Of a stretch of DNA of 64,000 nucleotides, positions 16,828-26,708 are shown one piece after another. The stretch is taken from NCBI GenBank assembly GCA_947492995.1, contig CANLOU010000001.1:1187001-1251000 (forward strand). Reading direction: 5' to 3'. The translations under genes were made by a program, and so were the position numbers. Within the stretch, counting starts at the first letter, position 1, and the number at the start of each line of letters is the position of its first letter. Origin of the DNA: an uncultured Litoreibacter sp. GTDB taxonomy: Bacteria; Pseudomonadota; Alphaproteobacteria; Rhodobacterales; Rhodobacteraceae. Under the pieces are notes generated by a model, which was given only the letters and a program-made list of their open reading frames with translations, made no database searches and was not told the DNA's origin.

Positions 16828-18285
16828 ATGATGAGCGCAGCTGAATTGATTCTAACCAACGGCCAGCTGCTAACGAATAGTGGTTCAAAGATGACCAACT
16901 TAGTGTCAGATACAACGTCACCTGATTTCTTGTTCGAGTTAGAGGGAGAAAATGAAGACGGACTAGTCTCATTTTCTTTAATGCCCGAGGATAGTAGTCG
17001 GAAACCATCCAGCCAAGAAATGCAGACGTCTTTTCCTGTTGAGCTAGGCTTTTCGAGGACTGACGATGGTCAAATTATCAGTGAAATGACAAAACGATCT
17101 AAACCAAAGCTTGGTACAAGCGCTTCTCCGCGACCTGCAGAGCTGGTAATAGACGAACGAGTTTTATCGCCAGAAACCCAAGTCGCGAGCCCACAGACGA
17201 TAGACACCATTAACAAAACAACACCAATTGTCAGAAAGACCTCTGGTATAGTCGGCGGTGATCCCCAACTGAGTGGCTTCAGAAACACAGTCAATTTTCC
17301 CTCCAGTGATCTGACGAAAAGTCCAGACGTCCGTGCGCTAACAAACGAGATTGATCCATTCGAGGGTCGGCAGAAAATGCGGCAGTCGGCAACCGGTCCT
17401 GAACACCTTCCACGACGGGACGTCAATTCTACCGTGGAACAGAGCGGTGATGAAACATCAAAGCGCATAAGCGTCTCGTCGCTTGATGCCAGAGAGCTTT
17501 CGCATGAACCGCGACGCGCATTTGACGGTGTCACTCTGGCTCATAAGCCAAGGCCCTCTGATCGCGTGGCAATGCCATTGCGGGCTAGCAATCAACCCGT
17601 AACCTTCGCTTCCTCGCACAATTCCGAGGTCTGGTCCCGATCAGACGCCCCATTATCTGTGCCTGGTGGTCAATTTAGTGCGCCCGTCACGGAGAAGAAC
17701 GCTCAGCCTGCAATTCAAACGGATGCCACGAAATTTGAAAGCGACAGTGCGTCGTTTCGAATTGATGAGATCAAACCTGCAAGGTCTTCGCTTAGCATTC
17801 CGTCGGAGGTTAAGGTTGAAATGAATGCTGTGGTTCATATGCCGGAAAACGGGGGGGTGAGGGGCCAATCGCAACCTCATGGCCAGATGCCTGAAAGGGT
17901 CATTCAACAAGTAGTCTTTCAGATACAAGCGAACGGCCCTCAATCTGAGGTGACCGCTTTCGAAGTTCGGCTTGATCCAGAAGAGTTGGGCAAACTAAGG
18001 ATCAACATCGTTCCTCGTGATGCGGGTCTAGCAATTTCAATCGTAGCGGAACGTCAGGAAACACTGGATCTGTTGCGCAGGCATTCCTCAGACTTGCTAG
18101 AGGGGCTTTTAAGCACAGATTTTGAAGAGGCTACTTTGGACTTCAGTCAAGGTGAGGCGTTTCAAGACGTGCCAGTCTACGAAAACTCGGGGGTTCAAAC
18201 GGACGATGAGGTCGAAGAACAACTGCCTGTGATGGTTTTGCCTCCCATCAATGTAGGAAACGAGCGTTTGGACATCAGGCTTTAG
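16828..18285 (+). CDS. fliK: Flagellar hook-length control protein FliK
   Basis: FliK is the secreted molecular ruler that makes FlhB switch to filament export when the hook is complete. The 485-residue product has a long, low-complexity, Ser/Pro/Thr-rich N-terminal region without clear structure. Its compact C-terminal domain has the FliK signature EVRLDPEELGKLRINIVPRD (about residues 374-393), followed by an amphipathic stretch. I prefer the ATG at 16828 (with GAGGA before it) to an upstream GTG. It is followed 12 bp later by flgD, the hook-cap gene. Confidence 0.93.
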   Translation: MMSAAELILTNGQLLTNSGSKMTNLVSDTTSPDFLFELEGENEDGLVSFSLMPEDSSRKPSSQEMQTSFPVELGFSRTDDGQIISEMTKRSKPKLGTSASPRPAELVIDERVLSPETQVASPQTIDTINKTTPIVRKTSGIVGGDPQLSGFRNTVNFPSSDLTKSPDVRALTNEIDPFEGRQKMRQSATGPEHLPRRDVNSTVEQSGDETSKRISVSSLDARELSHEPRRAFDGVTLAHKPRPSDRVAMPLRASNQPVTFASSHNSEVWSRSDAPLSVPGGQFSAPVTEKNAQPAIQTDATKFESDSASFRIDEIKPARSSLSIPSEVKVEMNAVVHMPENGGVRGQSQPHGQMPERVIQQVVFQIQANGPQSEVTAFEVRLDPEELGKLRINIVPRDAGLAISIVAERQETLDLLRRHSSDLLEGLLSTDFEEATLDFSQGEAFQDVPVYENSGVQTDDEVEEQLPVMVLPPINVGNERLDIRL

Positions 18286-18297
18286 GAGATTATTTCA

Positions 18298-18948
18298 GTG
18301 GAAACATCTGCACTTAGCAACGTCAACGCGGCGACCCAATTTGGGTCGCCCGCTAGCCAGCCTGCATTGAATTCAGATTTTGAGACGTTTTTGGTCATGC
18401 TCACGGCTCAAATGAAAAACCAAGATCCGCTCAACCCGCTCGACTCGCAGGATTTTGCAACCCAATTGGCAACGTTCTCGGGTGTTGAGCAACAGGTTCG
18501 CACTAATGACCTGCTTTCAGCCCTTGCGACGCAATTCACGTCGTCTGGCTTGGCAGAAATGGCTGGCTGGGTTGGCATGGAGGCGCGGATGGCAGTACCG
18601 GCCCAATTCGAAGGTGCCCCGATTGAAGTTGTTCCCAACCCGCCGATTTTTGCCGACCGGACGGAATTGGTGGTATGGGATAGCGCGGGGAACGAGGTGC
18701 AGCGGATAGACATTCCTGTCGGCGATGAGCCGGTCCAATGGACAGGAATGAATGATGACGGAAGCGTCTTGGATGATGGGGAATACAGTTTTGGCGTCAT
18801 TGCTTATTCGAATGACGAAGTCATCGACGAGGCGGTGCCTGAAATATTTGCGATGGTCAGTGAGGTGCGCACAATAAACGGGCAGCCGCTCGTAGTTTTG
18901 GAAGGTGGTCAGCTATACCCAGTTGGGTTGGTGCGTGGACTGAGATGA
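18298..18948 (+). CDS. flgD: Flagellar hook cap protein FlgD
   Basis: FlgD caps the growing hook and is discarded afterwards. The 216-residue product has the conserved N-terminal segment FLVMLTAQMKNQDPLNPLDS (about residues 30-49), followed by QDFATQLATFSGVEQQVRTN. The C-terminal part has the beta-rich FlgD domain with VVWDSAGNEVQ and WTGMNDDGSVLDDGEYSFGV. The GTG start has AGGAG 11 bp upstream, right after the fliK stop. The stop is 1 bp from the convergent ubiB stop, marking the end of the flagellar region. Confidence 0.96.
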   Translation: METSALSNVNAATQFGSPASQPALNSDFETFLVMLTAQMKNQDPLNPLDSQDFATQLATFSGVEQQVRTNDLLSALATQFTSSGLAEMAGWVGMEARMAVPAQFEGAPIEVVPNPPIFADRTELVVWDSAGNEVQRIDIPVGDEPVQWTGMNDDGSVLDDGEYSFGVIAYSNDEVIDEAVPEIFAMVSEVRTINGQPLVVLEGGQLYPVGLVRGLR

Positions 18949-18949
18949 C

Positions 18950-20488
18950 TCATGGCAGCAGCAGATACAAAAGCCCTATGTTCGAAGCTGCAAGCATCCC
19001 GACCAAGATGAAAAGCAGGTTCGTGCCGAACGTTCTTTTCTTAGGCGCAGAGCCACTAGTTGAGGCGTTCCTTCCGGACAATGCAGCTTCGACCAGGCCA
19101 GGCAATTTCGGCCCAAACCGAGCGACAACAAGGGCTGTTTTGGCAAGATCCTTGATAGCGGCGGCTGGCCCAACATTCTGCCTGATGTAGGATTCCACAA
19201 CCGGTTGGGCGACCTGCCAGATGTTGATCTGCGGATGCATTGTTCGGGCCACTCCTTCGACAACCACCATCGTGCGCTGCAGCAGAATAAGTTCAGTGCG
19301 TGTTTCCATCCCAAAGCGTTGGGTGACCTCGAAAAGGTAATTCAGCAGCCGCGCCATTGAGATTTGGTTTGCGTCCATGCCAAATATTGGCTCCCCAACA
19401 GCCCTCAAGGCTTGGGCGAATTCGTCGATGTCCCGGTCCGCGGGAACATAACCCGCTTCAAAATGTACCTCCGCGACGCGGCGGTAGTCCTTTTGAATGA
19501 ACCCCATGAGGATTTCTGCGTAGACACGGCGGGTGTATTCGTCGATGCGGCCCATAATCCCAAAGTCATAGGCGATGATTTCCGCTCCGGCGCTGACCTT
19601 GAGGTTGCCCTGATGCATGTCCGCGTGAAAATAGCCGTCGTTTAGCGCATGGCGGAGAAACAACTGCAAGACGCGCTCCCCGAGGGCGCGCCGGTCATGC
19701 CCTGCAGCCGCGACGGCCTCGACATCTGCGAAGGGAATGCCTTCTGCCCAGTCCATCACCATTACGCGTTTTGCGGACATCCCGAAATTGGCATGAGGCA
19801 CTACAAAGCCTGCATCATTGGCCGTATTCGCGGCGTATTCGCCAGCGGCCGCAGCCTCAAGTCTGAGATCCAGTTCGCCTTGCACAACGCCATCGAAATG
19901 CCGGATGACGTCAGACGGTTTCAGGCGGCGGGACGACGGAGAAAACATTTCAATAAACGACGCGGCGAAGTAGAATGCGTCAATATCTTTCCGGAACGCT
20001 CTTTCGACCTTTGGCCGGAGGATCTTGACGGCGACCTCTTCGCCAGTGCCTGCAAGCCGGGCCTTGTGCACTTGGGCTATTGATGCGGCTGCGATCGGTT
20101 CGGAAAACTCTGAGAACAGGTTTTCCAAGGATGCACCCAGTGAGCTTTCGACGGTTTCAACCGCGATCTCTCTGGGAAACGGCGCCAATTTGTCCTGCAG
20201 AACCATCAGTTGCGCGGCCATTTCGTCGCCAACCATGTCGGGTCTTGTTGACAGCACCTGTCCAAATTTGATGTAGGCTGGACCCAATGCCGTCAAGGCC
20301 CGGGTCGCGGGCGGCATTGAAGGATCCCCTTTCAGGCCCAACCACTTGAATGGCCACCCAATCACATGCGCGGCAACGCGCAGAGATGGAGCCGCGTTGA
20401 ACGCGTCAAGCACGATGTTCATCGCGCCGGTCCGTTCCAAAGTTGCTCCGGTTCGGACCAATCGCCAGATATTATGGGGGCCTCGCAT
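18950..20488 (-). CDS. ubiB: Ubiquinone biosynthesis kinase-like protein UbiB
   Basis: UbiB is an atypical kinase/ATPase of the ABC1/ADCK family needed for ubiquinone synthesis. The 512-residue product has the Ala-rich and KxGQ region (PAYIKFGQVLSTRPDMVGDE), a VAIK-like lysine segment (EEVAVKILRPKVERAF), the catalytic-loop equivalent FHADMHQGNLKV and the metal-binding YDFGIMG. Two hydrophobic segments at the C terminus (last ~40 residues) match the membrane anchor. The start directly abuts the ubiE stop, so ubiE-ubiB form one minus-strand operon. Confidence 0.96.
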   Translation of the reverse strand: MRGPHNIWRLVRTGATLERTGAMNIVLDAFNAAPSLRVAAHVIGWPFKWLGLKGDPSMPPATRALTALGPAYIKFGQVLSTRPDMVGDEMAAQLMVLQDKLAPFPREIAVETVESSLGASLENLFSEFSEPIAAASIAQVHKARLAGTGEEVAVKILRPKVERAFRKDIDAFYFAASFIEMFSPSSRRLKPSDVIRHFDGVVQGELDLRLEAAAAGEYAANTANDAGFVVPHANFGMSAKRVMVMDWAEGIPFADVEAVAAAGHDRRALGERVLQLFLRHALNDGYFHADMHQGNLKVSAGAEIIAYDFGIMGRIDEYTRRVYAEILMGFIQKDYRRVAEVHFEAGYVPADRDIDEFAQALRAVGEPIFGMDANQISMARLLNYLFEVTQRFGMETRTELILLQRTMVVVEGVARTMHPQINIWQVAQPVVESYIRQNVGPAAAIKDLAKTALVVARFGPKLPGLVEAALSGRNASTSGSAPKKRTFGTNLLFILVGMLAASNIGLLYLLLP

Positions 20489-21241
20489 CTATATTTTCCA
20501 ACCCGAATGCAATGCGGCAACGCCAAAAGTCATGTTTCGGTAGTTCACCCGCTCGAAGCCCGCATCACCAATCAATTGGGCAAACCGGTCTTGATCGGGA
20601 AACTTACGAATGGATTCGACGAGATATTGGTAACTTTCGCTATCATTGGCGATCAGCTGCCCCATGCGCGGGATCACATTAAAGGAATATGCATCATAAG
20701 CTTTCTGCATCGCAGGGTTTGGCAACTGAGAAAACTCCAGAACCATAAGCCGACCGCCGGGCCGCAACACACGGTAAGCCTCCGAAAGGGCGTCCTCGAT
20801 GCGCGTCACATTCCGAATGCCGAAGCTGATGGTGTAGACATCAAAGCTATTGTCTTCGAAGGGCAAGGCCATCGCATCGCCGACAACCCAATCCAGGTGT
20901 TGCTCCAAGGCCTCGGCCTCTGCGCGCTTGCGCCCTTCGATCAGCATGTTTTCGGTCATATCAAGAACAACGGCATCAGCTGATTTGGCGCGTTTCAGAA
21001 ACCTGAACGCAATATCGCCGGTCCCGCCGGCAACGTCCAATAGCCGCTGCCCGGTCCGCGGTGCCAGCCAGTCCATCATCGCGTCTTTCCAAAGGCGGTG
21101 AATTCCCACTGACATGACATCGTTCATCACATCGTATTTTGATGCGACGTTAGAGAATACCCCGTGAACCATCCCCGCTTTTTCGTTTTCAGGAACGTCG
21201 CGATACCCAAAATGGGTGGTTTTTGCAGAATCGTTTGTCAT
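20489..21241 (-). CDS. ubiE: Ubiquinone/menaquinone methyltransferase UbiE
   Basis: UbiE is the SAM-dependent C-methyltransferase of ubiquinone (and menaquinone) synthesis. I chose the ATG at 21241, giving a 250-residue protein of the usual length that starts [20 protein letters not shown]. Motifs are the family segment [20 protein letters not shown], the SAM-binding GTGDIAFRF loop after LLDVAG, and [15 protein letters not shown]. It is divergent from mutM with about 90 bp between the starts. Confidence 0.96.
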   Translation of the reverse strand: MTNDSAKTTHFGYRDVPENEKAGMVHGVFSNVASKYDVMNDVMSVGIHRLWKDAMMDWLAPRTGQRLLDVAGGTGDIAFRFLKRAKSADAVVLDMTENMLIEGRKRAEAEALEQHLDWVVGDAMALPFEDNSFDVYTISFGIRNVTRIEDALSEAYRVLRPGGRLMVLEFSQLPNPAMQKAYDAYSFNVIPRMGQLIANDSESYQYLVESIRKFPDQDRFAQLIGDAGFERVNYRNMTFGVAALHSGWKI

Positions 21242-21332
21242 CTTAACTTGCAACCTTTGTGGCCTGCCCTTCCTTATAGGTTTGCATTGGTCGAGGACAA
21301 TGCGACCAAACACACACCAAAGGTCTGAACCA

Positions 21333-22184
21333 ATGCCAGAACTGCCCGAAGTAGAGACTGTCATGCGCGGCCTGCAACCGGTCATGGAAGGAAAACGCAT
21401 CGCTCTGACTGAGGTGCGGCGGCCCGACTTGAGATGGCCTTTCCCCGAAAAAATGGCCGAACGCCTTACAGGGGTGACGATCAAGGCGCTTCATCGGCGT
21501 TCCAAGTACATTTTGGCAGATTTATCATCGAATGAGACTTTGTTGATCCATTTGGGCATGTCAGGCCGGATGCTCATAGATCAAGCCCCGACGGCCAAAT
21601 TCCATTCCGAACAGAATTGCACCGGTAAACATGACCATGTGGTCTTTAGGATGGATGATGGCGCGACGGTCACGTTCAATGATGCGCGGCGCTTTGGGGC
21701 TATGGACCTGATCCCATCCACAGCGCTGGATGAGCATTGGTTGCTGGACAAGCTCGGCCCGGAACCGCTGGGCAACGCATTTAGCGAGGCATATCTGCGA
21801 GGCCGCCTGAAAGAACGGAACATGCCCATTAAATCCGCGCTGCTTGACCAGCGCATCGTGTCAGGCCTGGGCAATATCTATGTTTGCGAAGTGTTGCACC
21901 GCACGGGCATTTCCCCGAAGCGGAAAGCTGGCAATCTGAGCGGTGCGAGGATCGCAAGTTTGCTCCCGGCAATCAGGGACGTGCTGAAAGAGGCCATTGA
22001 GGCGGGTGGATCATCGCTTCGCGACCACAGGCAAACCAATGGTGAGCTAGGATATTTTCAGCATAATTTTGCGGTCTATGATCGCGAAGACCAACCCTGC
22101 CAGAAGGCTGGCTGTGACGGGGTGATTAAGCGGATAGTGCAATCTGGCCGCTCTTCCTTTTATTGCCCCATATGCCAAAGATGA
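21333..22184 (+). CDS. mutM: Formamidopyrimidine-DNA glycosylase MutM (Fpg)
   Basis: This base-excision repair enzyme removes 8-oxoguanine and formamidopyrimidines. The ATG at 21333 gives the essential N terminus [13 protein letters not shown], in which Pro2 is the nucleophile and Glu3 catalytic. The 283-residue product has the central [11 protein letters not shown] segment. It ends with the four-cysteine zinc finger (CQKAGC at the start, CPICQR at the end). A longer reading that starts upstream lacks the required N terminus, so it is rejected. The gene is divergent from ubiE and co-directional with the crotonase gene. Confidence 0.97.
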   Translation: MPELPEVETVMRGLQPVMEGKRIALTEVRRPDLRWPFPEKMAERLTGVTIKALHRRSKYILADLSSNETLLIHLGMSGRMLIDQAPTAKFHSEQNCTGKHDHVVFRMDDGATVTFNDARRFGAMDLIPSTALDEHWLLDKLGPEPLGNAFSEAYLRGRLKERNMPIKSALLDQRIVSGLGNIYVCEVLHRTGISPKRKAGNLSGARIASLLPAIRDVLKEAIEAGGSSLRDHRQTNGELGYFQHNFAVYDREDQPCQKAGCDGVIKRIVQSGRSSFYCPICQR

Positions 22185-22249
22185 ATTGACGCAATATGTC
22201 GGGCTGATAGGTCTTGTTGCTTAATCGGCAGCTGTAAGGGATGACTGGC

Positions 22250-23026
22250 ATGGCGTTCAAGACGATTACTGTAGACATCGAAGATCATATCGCGGTCATA
22301 ACTTTGAACCGACCAGACGCGCTGAATGCCTTAAATGCAGAGCTTTTGGGGGAGTTGAGCGCCGCACTGAAAGATGCCGGTGAGAATGACAAAGTCAGGT
22401 GCATCGTGCTTACGGGCTCTGAAAAAGCATTTGCCGCCGGGGCGGACATCACGGAAATGAAGGATCTGACCTTTGTGGACGTGTTTTCAAAAAACCTGTT
22501 TGTTGAAGAAGCGGCCGCCGTCACATCCTCCCGCAAACCAATCATTGCAGCCGTTTCCGGCTACGCGCTCGGGGGGGGGTGTGAGCTGGCAATGATGTGC
22601 GATTTCATTATCGCCTCTGATACTGCAAAGTTTGGCCAGCCCGAAATCAATCTTGGCGTTATGGCGGGGATGGGTGGGTCCCAGCGTCTGACCAAATTCA
22701 TAGGCAAGTCAAAATCTATGGATATGCACCTGACAGGGCGCTTTATGGACGCTGAGGAGGCCGAACGTTCTGGTCTGGTCAGCCGTGTCGTTCCGGTCAA
22801 AAAACTATTGCCCGAGGCTATGTCCGCAGCGGCGAAAATCGCGGAGAAGTCGGCCATAGCAACAATGGCGGTCAAAGAAGCGGTGGATCGCAGCTATGAA
22901 ACAACGCTCGAAGAAGGGCTGATCTTCGAGCGGCGCCTGTTCCACAGTCTTTTTGCGACCGAAGACCAGTCCGAGGGGATGGCCGCGTTTGCTGAGAAGC
23001 GCGAGCCTCAGTTTCGCGATAAATAA
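22250..23026 (+). CDS. Enoyl-CoA hydratase (crotonase family)
   Basis: The crotonase-fold enzyme hydrates 2-enoyl-CoA in fatty-acid beta-oxidation. The 258-residue product has the oxyanion-hole region ([20 protein letters not shown]) and [20 protein letters not shown]. The two catalytic glutamates of short-chain enoyl-CoA hydratases appear to be present (GGCELAMM and [13 protein letters not shown]). I chose the ATG at 22250, with AAGGG 9 bp before it, over the ATG at 22241. The exact substrate is not clear from sequence. In this family a crotonase gene of this type often sits before rpsT and dnaA. Confidence 0.9.
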   Translation: MAFKTITVDIEDHIAVITLNRPDALNALNAELLGELSAALKDAGENDKVRCIVLTGSEKAFAAGADITEMKDLTFVDVFSKNLFVEEAAAVTSSRKPIIAAVSGYALGGGCELAMMCDFIIASDTAKFGQPEINLGVMAGMGGSQRLTKFIGKSKSMDMHLTGRFMDAEEAERSGLVSRVVPVKKLLPEAMSAAAKIAEKSAIATMAVKEAVDRSYETTLEEGLIFERRLFHSLFATEDQSEGMAAFAEKREPQFRDK

Positions 23027-23180
23027 GGGACAAAGCCCTTCCAATGGCGTGAACCAGCGTCTATAGAGCGGCCAATCCATGCGCGTGCGGTCCGCTTTGA
23101 CCAGAATCACCCAGTAGCAAACCTGGGTCGGGCCGAATGTGCAGATGACTTGAAATTCGACCCGATGAAAGAGACCACTC

Positions 23181-23447
23181 ATGGCTAATACACCTCAAGC
23201 AAAAAAACGCGCCCGTCAGAACGAGCGCCGTTTCGCCGTCAACAAAGCGCGCCGTTCACGCATCCGGACATTCCTGCGCACCGTTGAAGAAGCAATCGCA
23301 TCTGGCGACCAAGCTGCGGCTGCTGCTGCGCTGAAGGCCGCGCAACCAGAACTGATGCGCGGCGTCAGCAAAGGTGTGCTGCACAAAAACACCGTTGCAC
23401 GGAAAATTTCGCGTCTTTCGTCTCGGGTGAAGGCTTTGAAAGCCTAA
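23181..23447 (+). CDS. rpsT: 30S ribosomal protein S20
   Basis: S20 is a primary binder of 16S rRNA in the small subunit. The 88-residue product is highly basic and starts [20 protein letters not shown], the usual S20 N terminus. The ending ([19 protein letters not shown]) is also typical. It is followed within 30 bp by a strong intrinsic terminator. The ~150 bp upstream presumably hold its own promoter. Confidence 0.97.
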   Translation: MANTPQAKKRARQNERRFAVNKARRSRIRTFLRTVEEAIASGDQAAAAAALKAAQPELMRGVSKGVLHKNTVARKISRLSSRVKALKA

Positions 23448-23472
23448 GCACTGGACGCAAAGCAAACTATTG

Positions 23473-23501
23473 AAACGCGCCTCTTCAGGGCGCGTTTTTT
23501 T
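23473..23501 (+). terminator. Intrinsic terminator of rpsT
   Basis: A 9-bp stem (AAACGCGCC at 23473-23481 pairing with GGCGCGTTT at 23489-23497) with a 7-nt loop is followed by an unbroken run of T to 23501. This is a textbook Rho-independent terminator. It isolates rpsT from the rhodanese and dnaA genes. Confidence 0.95.
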
Positions 23502-23652
23502 ATGAGTCAAAGGGTTACCAGAGCTCTTTATGTCGATCGCCAGATTCGGTTCCCGACTAACTCTGAGTCAAGCGCGAAGATAAGTTGCGACGGCCCCTCA
23601 GGTGTCGCTAGTTTCATCAAGCGATTCACTCGTCTTTGGGGGACATTGGAAT

Positions 23653-24102
23653 ATGGGCACGGCCGATGGTCCGGGCGTTTTAGAGCTTTCACCGCTCGAA
23701 ACCTGGGACCTTCTGAAAGAAAATTCAGACGCTGTGCTGGTCGACGTCAGGACAAAACCCGAATGGGGTTTTGTGGGGATACCTGATTTGTCGGAGCTTG
23801 GTCATGAGGCAATTTTTGTCGAATGGGCCTGCTTTCCTGGAATGTCTGCGAATGCTGGGTTTGCCGATCAGGTGTTAGCTGCGTTGGATGGGGCCACTCC
23901 ATCAAGCATGGTTCTTCTGTGTCGGTCCGGTGTGCGATCTATTGGTGCGGCTCGTGCGATGACTGAAGCCTTTGCAAAGCAAGGGCACCAGGTTGATTGC
24001 ATAAGCGTTGCCGAAGGCTTCGAAGGTGATCTGTCTCCGCAAAAGCACCGGGGGGGCCTTAACGGTTGGAAGGCCCGCGGACTGCCATGGAAGCAGTCTT
24101 GA
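23653..24102 (+). CDS. Rhodanese-like sulfurtransferase domain protein
   Basis: This is a single rhodanese domain. I chose the ATG at 23653 (GGGGGACATTGGAAT before it), giving 149 residues. The active-site loop LLCRSGVRSIGAA has the catalytic cysteine, and the N-terminal part has AVLVDVRTKPEWGFVG, the usual entry to the domain. The C-terminal GFEGDLSPQKHRGGLNGWKA is a rhodanese closing motif. It lies between the rpsT terminator and dnaA and ends only 22 bp before dnaA, so the two may share a transcript. The physiological sulfur donor and acceptor cannot be told. Confidence 0.88.
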   Translation: MGTADGPGVLELSPLETWDLLKENSDAVLVDVRTKPEWGFVGIPDLSELGHEAIFVEWACFPGMSANAGFADQVLAALDGATPSSMVLLCRSGVRSIGAARAMTEAFAKQGHQVDCISVAEGFEGDLSPQKHRGGLNGWKARGLPWKQS

Positions 24103-24124
24103 ATGTTTGAATGACGGGTTTGGA

Positions 24125-25483
24125 ATGACTGACGAAGAATGGGGACAGACGCAGGCGGCTTTGGAGCAGACGGTTGGTAAGAACAACTACCTGACCTGGA
24201 TCAAGCCTCTCGCGTTTCACGGCTGCGACGATGGTGTTGCTGAATTCGGTGTAAAAACCACCTTTATGGGCGACTGGGTGTCCCGGAACTTCGGGGACGA
24301 GATTAAGCGTGAGTGCTTGAAGCGCGGCATTCAAGTAGATCGCCTGACGTTCAAAGTCGCTGCACGCCCTGCGAAAGCGGCTACCACTGAACAGGTCAAG
24401 GCCGCAGCTGCCCCAGCCAAGCCCGCGAAGGCGGAGATTGATCTTCCCGGCGCCCCGTTGGACAAGCGGTTTACCTTCGACCGTTTTGTGGTCGGCAAGC
24501 CAAATGAATTGGCGCATGCCGCATCCCGACGGGTTGCTGAAGGCGGCCCCGTGACCTTCAACCCATTGTTTTTGTACGGCGGCGTAGGTCTTGGCAAAAC
24601 GCACCTGATGCACGCAATCGCGTGGGAGCTGCAAGCGCGCTCTCCCGAATTGCGGGTGGTCTACCTTTCAGCCGAACAATTTATGTACCGCTTCATCCAA
24701 GCGCTGCGCGACAAGCAGATGATGGACTTCAAGGAACTCTTCCGATCCGTCGATGTGCTGATGGTGGATGACGTGCAATTCATCGCTGGCAAAGACAGCA
24801 CGCAGGATGAGTTTTTCCACACGTTCAATGCGTTGGTCGATCAAGGCAAGCAAGTCATCATCTCAGCCGACCGCGCGCCGGGAGAAATTGACGGCCTGGA
24901 AGATCGTATAAAGTCACGGTTGCAATGGGGTTTGGTCGTCGACTTGCACCCTACGGATTATGAACTGCGGCTTGGCATCCTTCAGCAGAAGGTTGAGAAC
25001 TACAAAGCCCAGTATCAGGAGCTTGAGATTTCTGATGGCGTGTTGGAATTCCTGGCCCACCGCATCTCTAACAACGTGCGCGTGCTTGAAGGTGCGTTGA
25101 CGCGGCTCTTCGCTTTTGCATCGCTGGTGGGCCGCGAGATCACGCTGGATATGGCACAAGAAAGCCTCGCCGACATCCTGCGCCAGTCCGACCGCAAGGT
25201 CACAATGGACGAGATCATGCGCAAGACCTGCGATTACTACAACGTTCGCATGTCCGACATGATGTCGCCCAAACGGTCCCGCAACATTGCGCGTCCGCGT
25301 CAGATGGCGATGTGGCTGGCCAAGCACCTGACGCAGCGATCCTATCCAGAGATCGGGAAACGCTTCGGCAATCGTGACCACACCACCGTTATTCACGCTG
25401 TCCGTAAGATCGACGAATTGAAGGCCCAAGACAGCCAAATCGCCGAAGACGCCGAACTGCTGCGCCGCATGCTTGAGGCTTGA
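24125..25483 (+). CDS. dnaA: Chromosomal replication initiator protein DnaA
   Basis: DnaA is the AAA+ initiator that melts oriC. The 452-residue product starts MTDEEWGQTQAALEQTVGKN. It shows domain I at ~1-90, an Ala/Lys-rich linker (KAATTEQVKAAAAPAKPAK), Walker A (GGVGLGKTHLMHAI), Walker B (VLMVDDVQF) and the DNA-binding signature RDHTTVIHAVRKIDEL near the C terminus. The ATG at 24125 overlaps no other gene. Any in-frame extension upstream reads through the rhodanese gene and lacks family similarity. dnaN follows after ~100 bp. Confidence 0.98.
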   Translation: MTDEEWGQTQAALEQTVGKNNYLTWIKPLAFHGCDDGVAEFGVKTTFMGDWVSRNFGDEIKRECLKRGIQVDRLTFKVAARPAKAATTEQVKAAAAPAKPAKAEIDLPGAPLDKRFTFDRFVVGKPNELAHAASRRVAEGGPVTFNPLFLYGGVGLGKTHLMHAIAWELQARSPELRVVYLSAEQFMYRFIQALRDKQMMDFKELFRSVDVLMVDDVQFIAGKDSTQDEFFHTFNALVDQGKQVIISADRAPGEIDGLEDRIKSRLQWGLVVDLHPTDYELRLGILQQKVENYKAQYQELEISDGVLEFLAHRISNNVRVLEGALTRLFAFASLVGREITLDMAQESLADILRQSDRKVTMDEIMRKTCDYYNVRMSDMMSPKRSRNIARPRQMAMWLAKHLTQRSYPEIGKRFGNRDHTTVIHAVRKIDELKAQDSQIAEDAELLRRMLEA

Positions 25484-25530
25484 CCCCGGCGCGGTAACGG
25501 CGGACATTCTAAAATAACAATTGCATTGAC

Positions 25531-25556
25531 GGGCGGAGAGGGTACCTTCTCCGCCC
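25531..25556. repeat. Perfect inverted repeat between dnaA and dnaN
   Basis: GGGCGGAGA (25531-25539) and TCTCCGCCC (25548-25556) form a 9-bp stem around an 8-nt loop. It lies in the 99-bp dnaA-dnaN gap, 27 bp before the dnaN start. No T-run follows on either strand, so it is not a classical terminator. It may be an attenuating hairpin, a protein-binding palindrome or a Rho-linked processing site. Confidence 0.8.
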
Positions 25557-25582
25557 CGACTGTCTAAAAATGGACTTGCCCG

Positions 25583-26701
25583 ATGAAAATCAGTGTCGAA
25601 CGCAGTGTACTCTTGAAGGCCGTTGGCCAAGCCCAATCCGTGGTTGAACGCCGCAACACGATCCCAATTCTGGCGAACGTGCTGATCGAGGCAGAGGGCA
25701 ACACCGTCAGCTTCCGTGCCACCGATTTAGACATCGAAGTGGTCGACAAAGCTGCCGCTCAGGTCGAACGGGCAGGCGCGACCACGGTCTCAGCGACGAC
25801 GCTGCACGAGATCGTGCGCAAACTGCCAGACGGGGCGCTTGTGTCGTTGTCTGATGACGGCACCTCCGGTCGGCTGACGGTTGAAGCGGGCCGGTCGAAT
25901 TTTTCGTTGGCGACCCTTCCGAAAGAAGACTTTCCGGTGATGGCCTCATCCGAATATGAGTCGAATTTCTCGGCATCAGCTCCGGTCTTGCGTCGCCTGT
26001 TCGATAAGTCAAAATTTGCGATTTCTACTGAGGAAACAAGGTACTATCTGAACGGTGTCTACATGCATGTCTCCGATGCGGATGGCGGCAAGGTGCTACG
26101 CTGCGTGGCCACGGACGGGCATCGGCTTGCCCGCATTGACGCAGATTTGCCAGCCGACGCTGCGAATATGCCCGGTGTCATCGTGCCGCGCAAAACGGTC
26201 GCTGAACTGCGCAAACTGCTGGACGATGACGAGATGCAGATCGCAGTCTCTGTGTCTGAAACCAAGGTACGGTTTGCCACGCCCGATATTACGCTGACAT
26301 CCAAAGTCATCGACGGGACATTCCCCGACTACACGCGGGTTATCCCACAAGGCAACACCCGCCAGATGACAGTTGAGGCAAAGGACTTTGCAACTGCGGT
26401 TGACCGTGTCGCAACGGTCTCATCGGAGCGGTCGCGAGCGGTCAAGTTGCAGCTGTCCGAAGACAAGTTGGTGCTTTCCGTCAATGCCCCCGACTCCGGC
26501 GCAGCCGAAGAGGAACTAGGCGTGGCCTATAGCGGCGAGATGTTAGAAATTGGTTTCAACGCCAAATATCTCCTGGAAATTGCCGGCCAAGTGGACCGCG
26601 AGAATGCCGTTTTCATGTTCAATTCCGCCGGCGATCCCGCCTTGATGCAGGAAGGCAATGACAGTTCCGCGATTTACGTTGTGATGCCGATGCGCGTTTG
26701 A
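25583..26701 (+). CDS. dnaN: DNA polymerase III beta sliding clamp
   Basis: The ring-shaped processivity clamp of DNA polymerase III. The 372-residue length is standard. It begins MKISVERSVLLKAVGQAQSV and shows the three-domain pattern, with VERRNTIPILANVLIEA in domain I, LRCVATDGHRLARID in domain II and the family ending SSAIYVVMPMRV. It lies between dnaA and recF on the same strand; the recF start is 7 bp after its stop. Confidence 0.98.
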   Translation: MKISVERSVLLKAVGQAQSVVERRNTIPILANVLIEAEGNTVSFRATDLDIEVVDKAAAQVERAGATTVSATTLHEIVRKLPDGALVSLSDDGTSGRLTVEAGRSNFSLATLPKEDFPVMASSEYESNFSASAPVLRRLFDKSKFAISTEETRYYLNGVYMHVSDADGGKVLRCVATDGHRLARIDADLPADAANMPGVIVPRKTVAELRKLLDDDEMQIAVSVSETKVRFATPDITLTSKVIDGTFPDYTRVIPQGNTRQMTVEAKDFATAVDRVATVSSERSRAVKLQLSEDKLVLSVNAPDSGAAEEELGVAYSGEMLEIGFNAKYLLEIAGQVDRENAVFMFNSAGDPALMQEGNDSSAIYVVMPMRV

Positions 26702-26708
26702 CGCGTGA

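Noticed and set aside
23447-24124. Possible oriC beside dnaA
   Set aside because: I saw no cluster of TTATCCACA-type DnaA boxes or an AT-rich unwinding region. In alphaproteobacteria the origin is often not next to dnaA.
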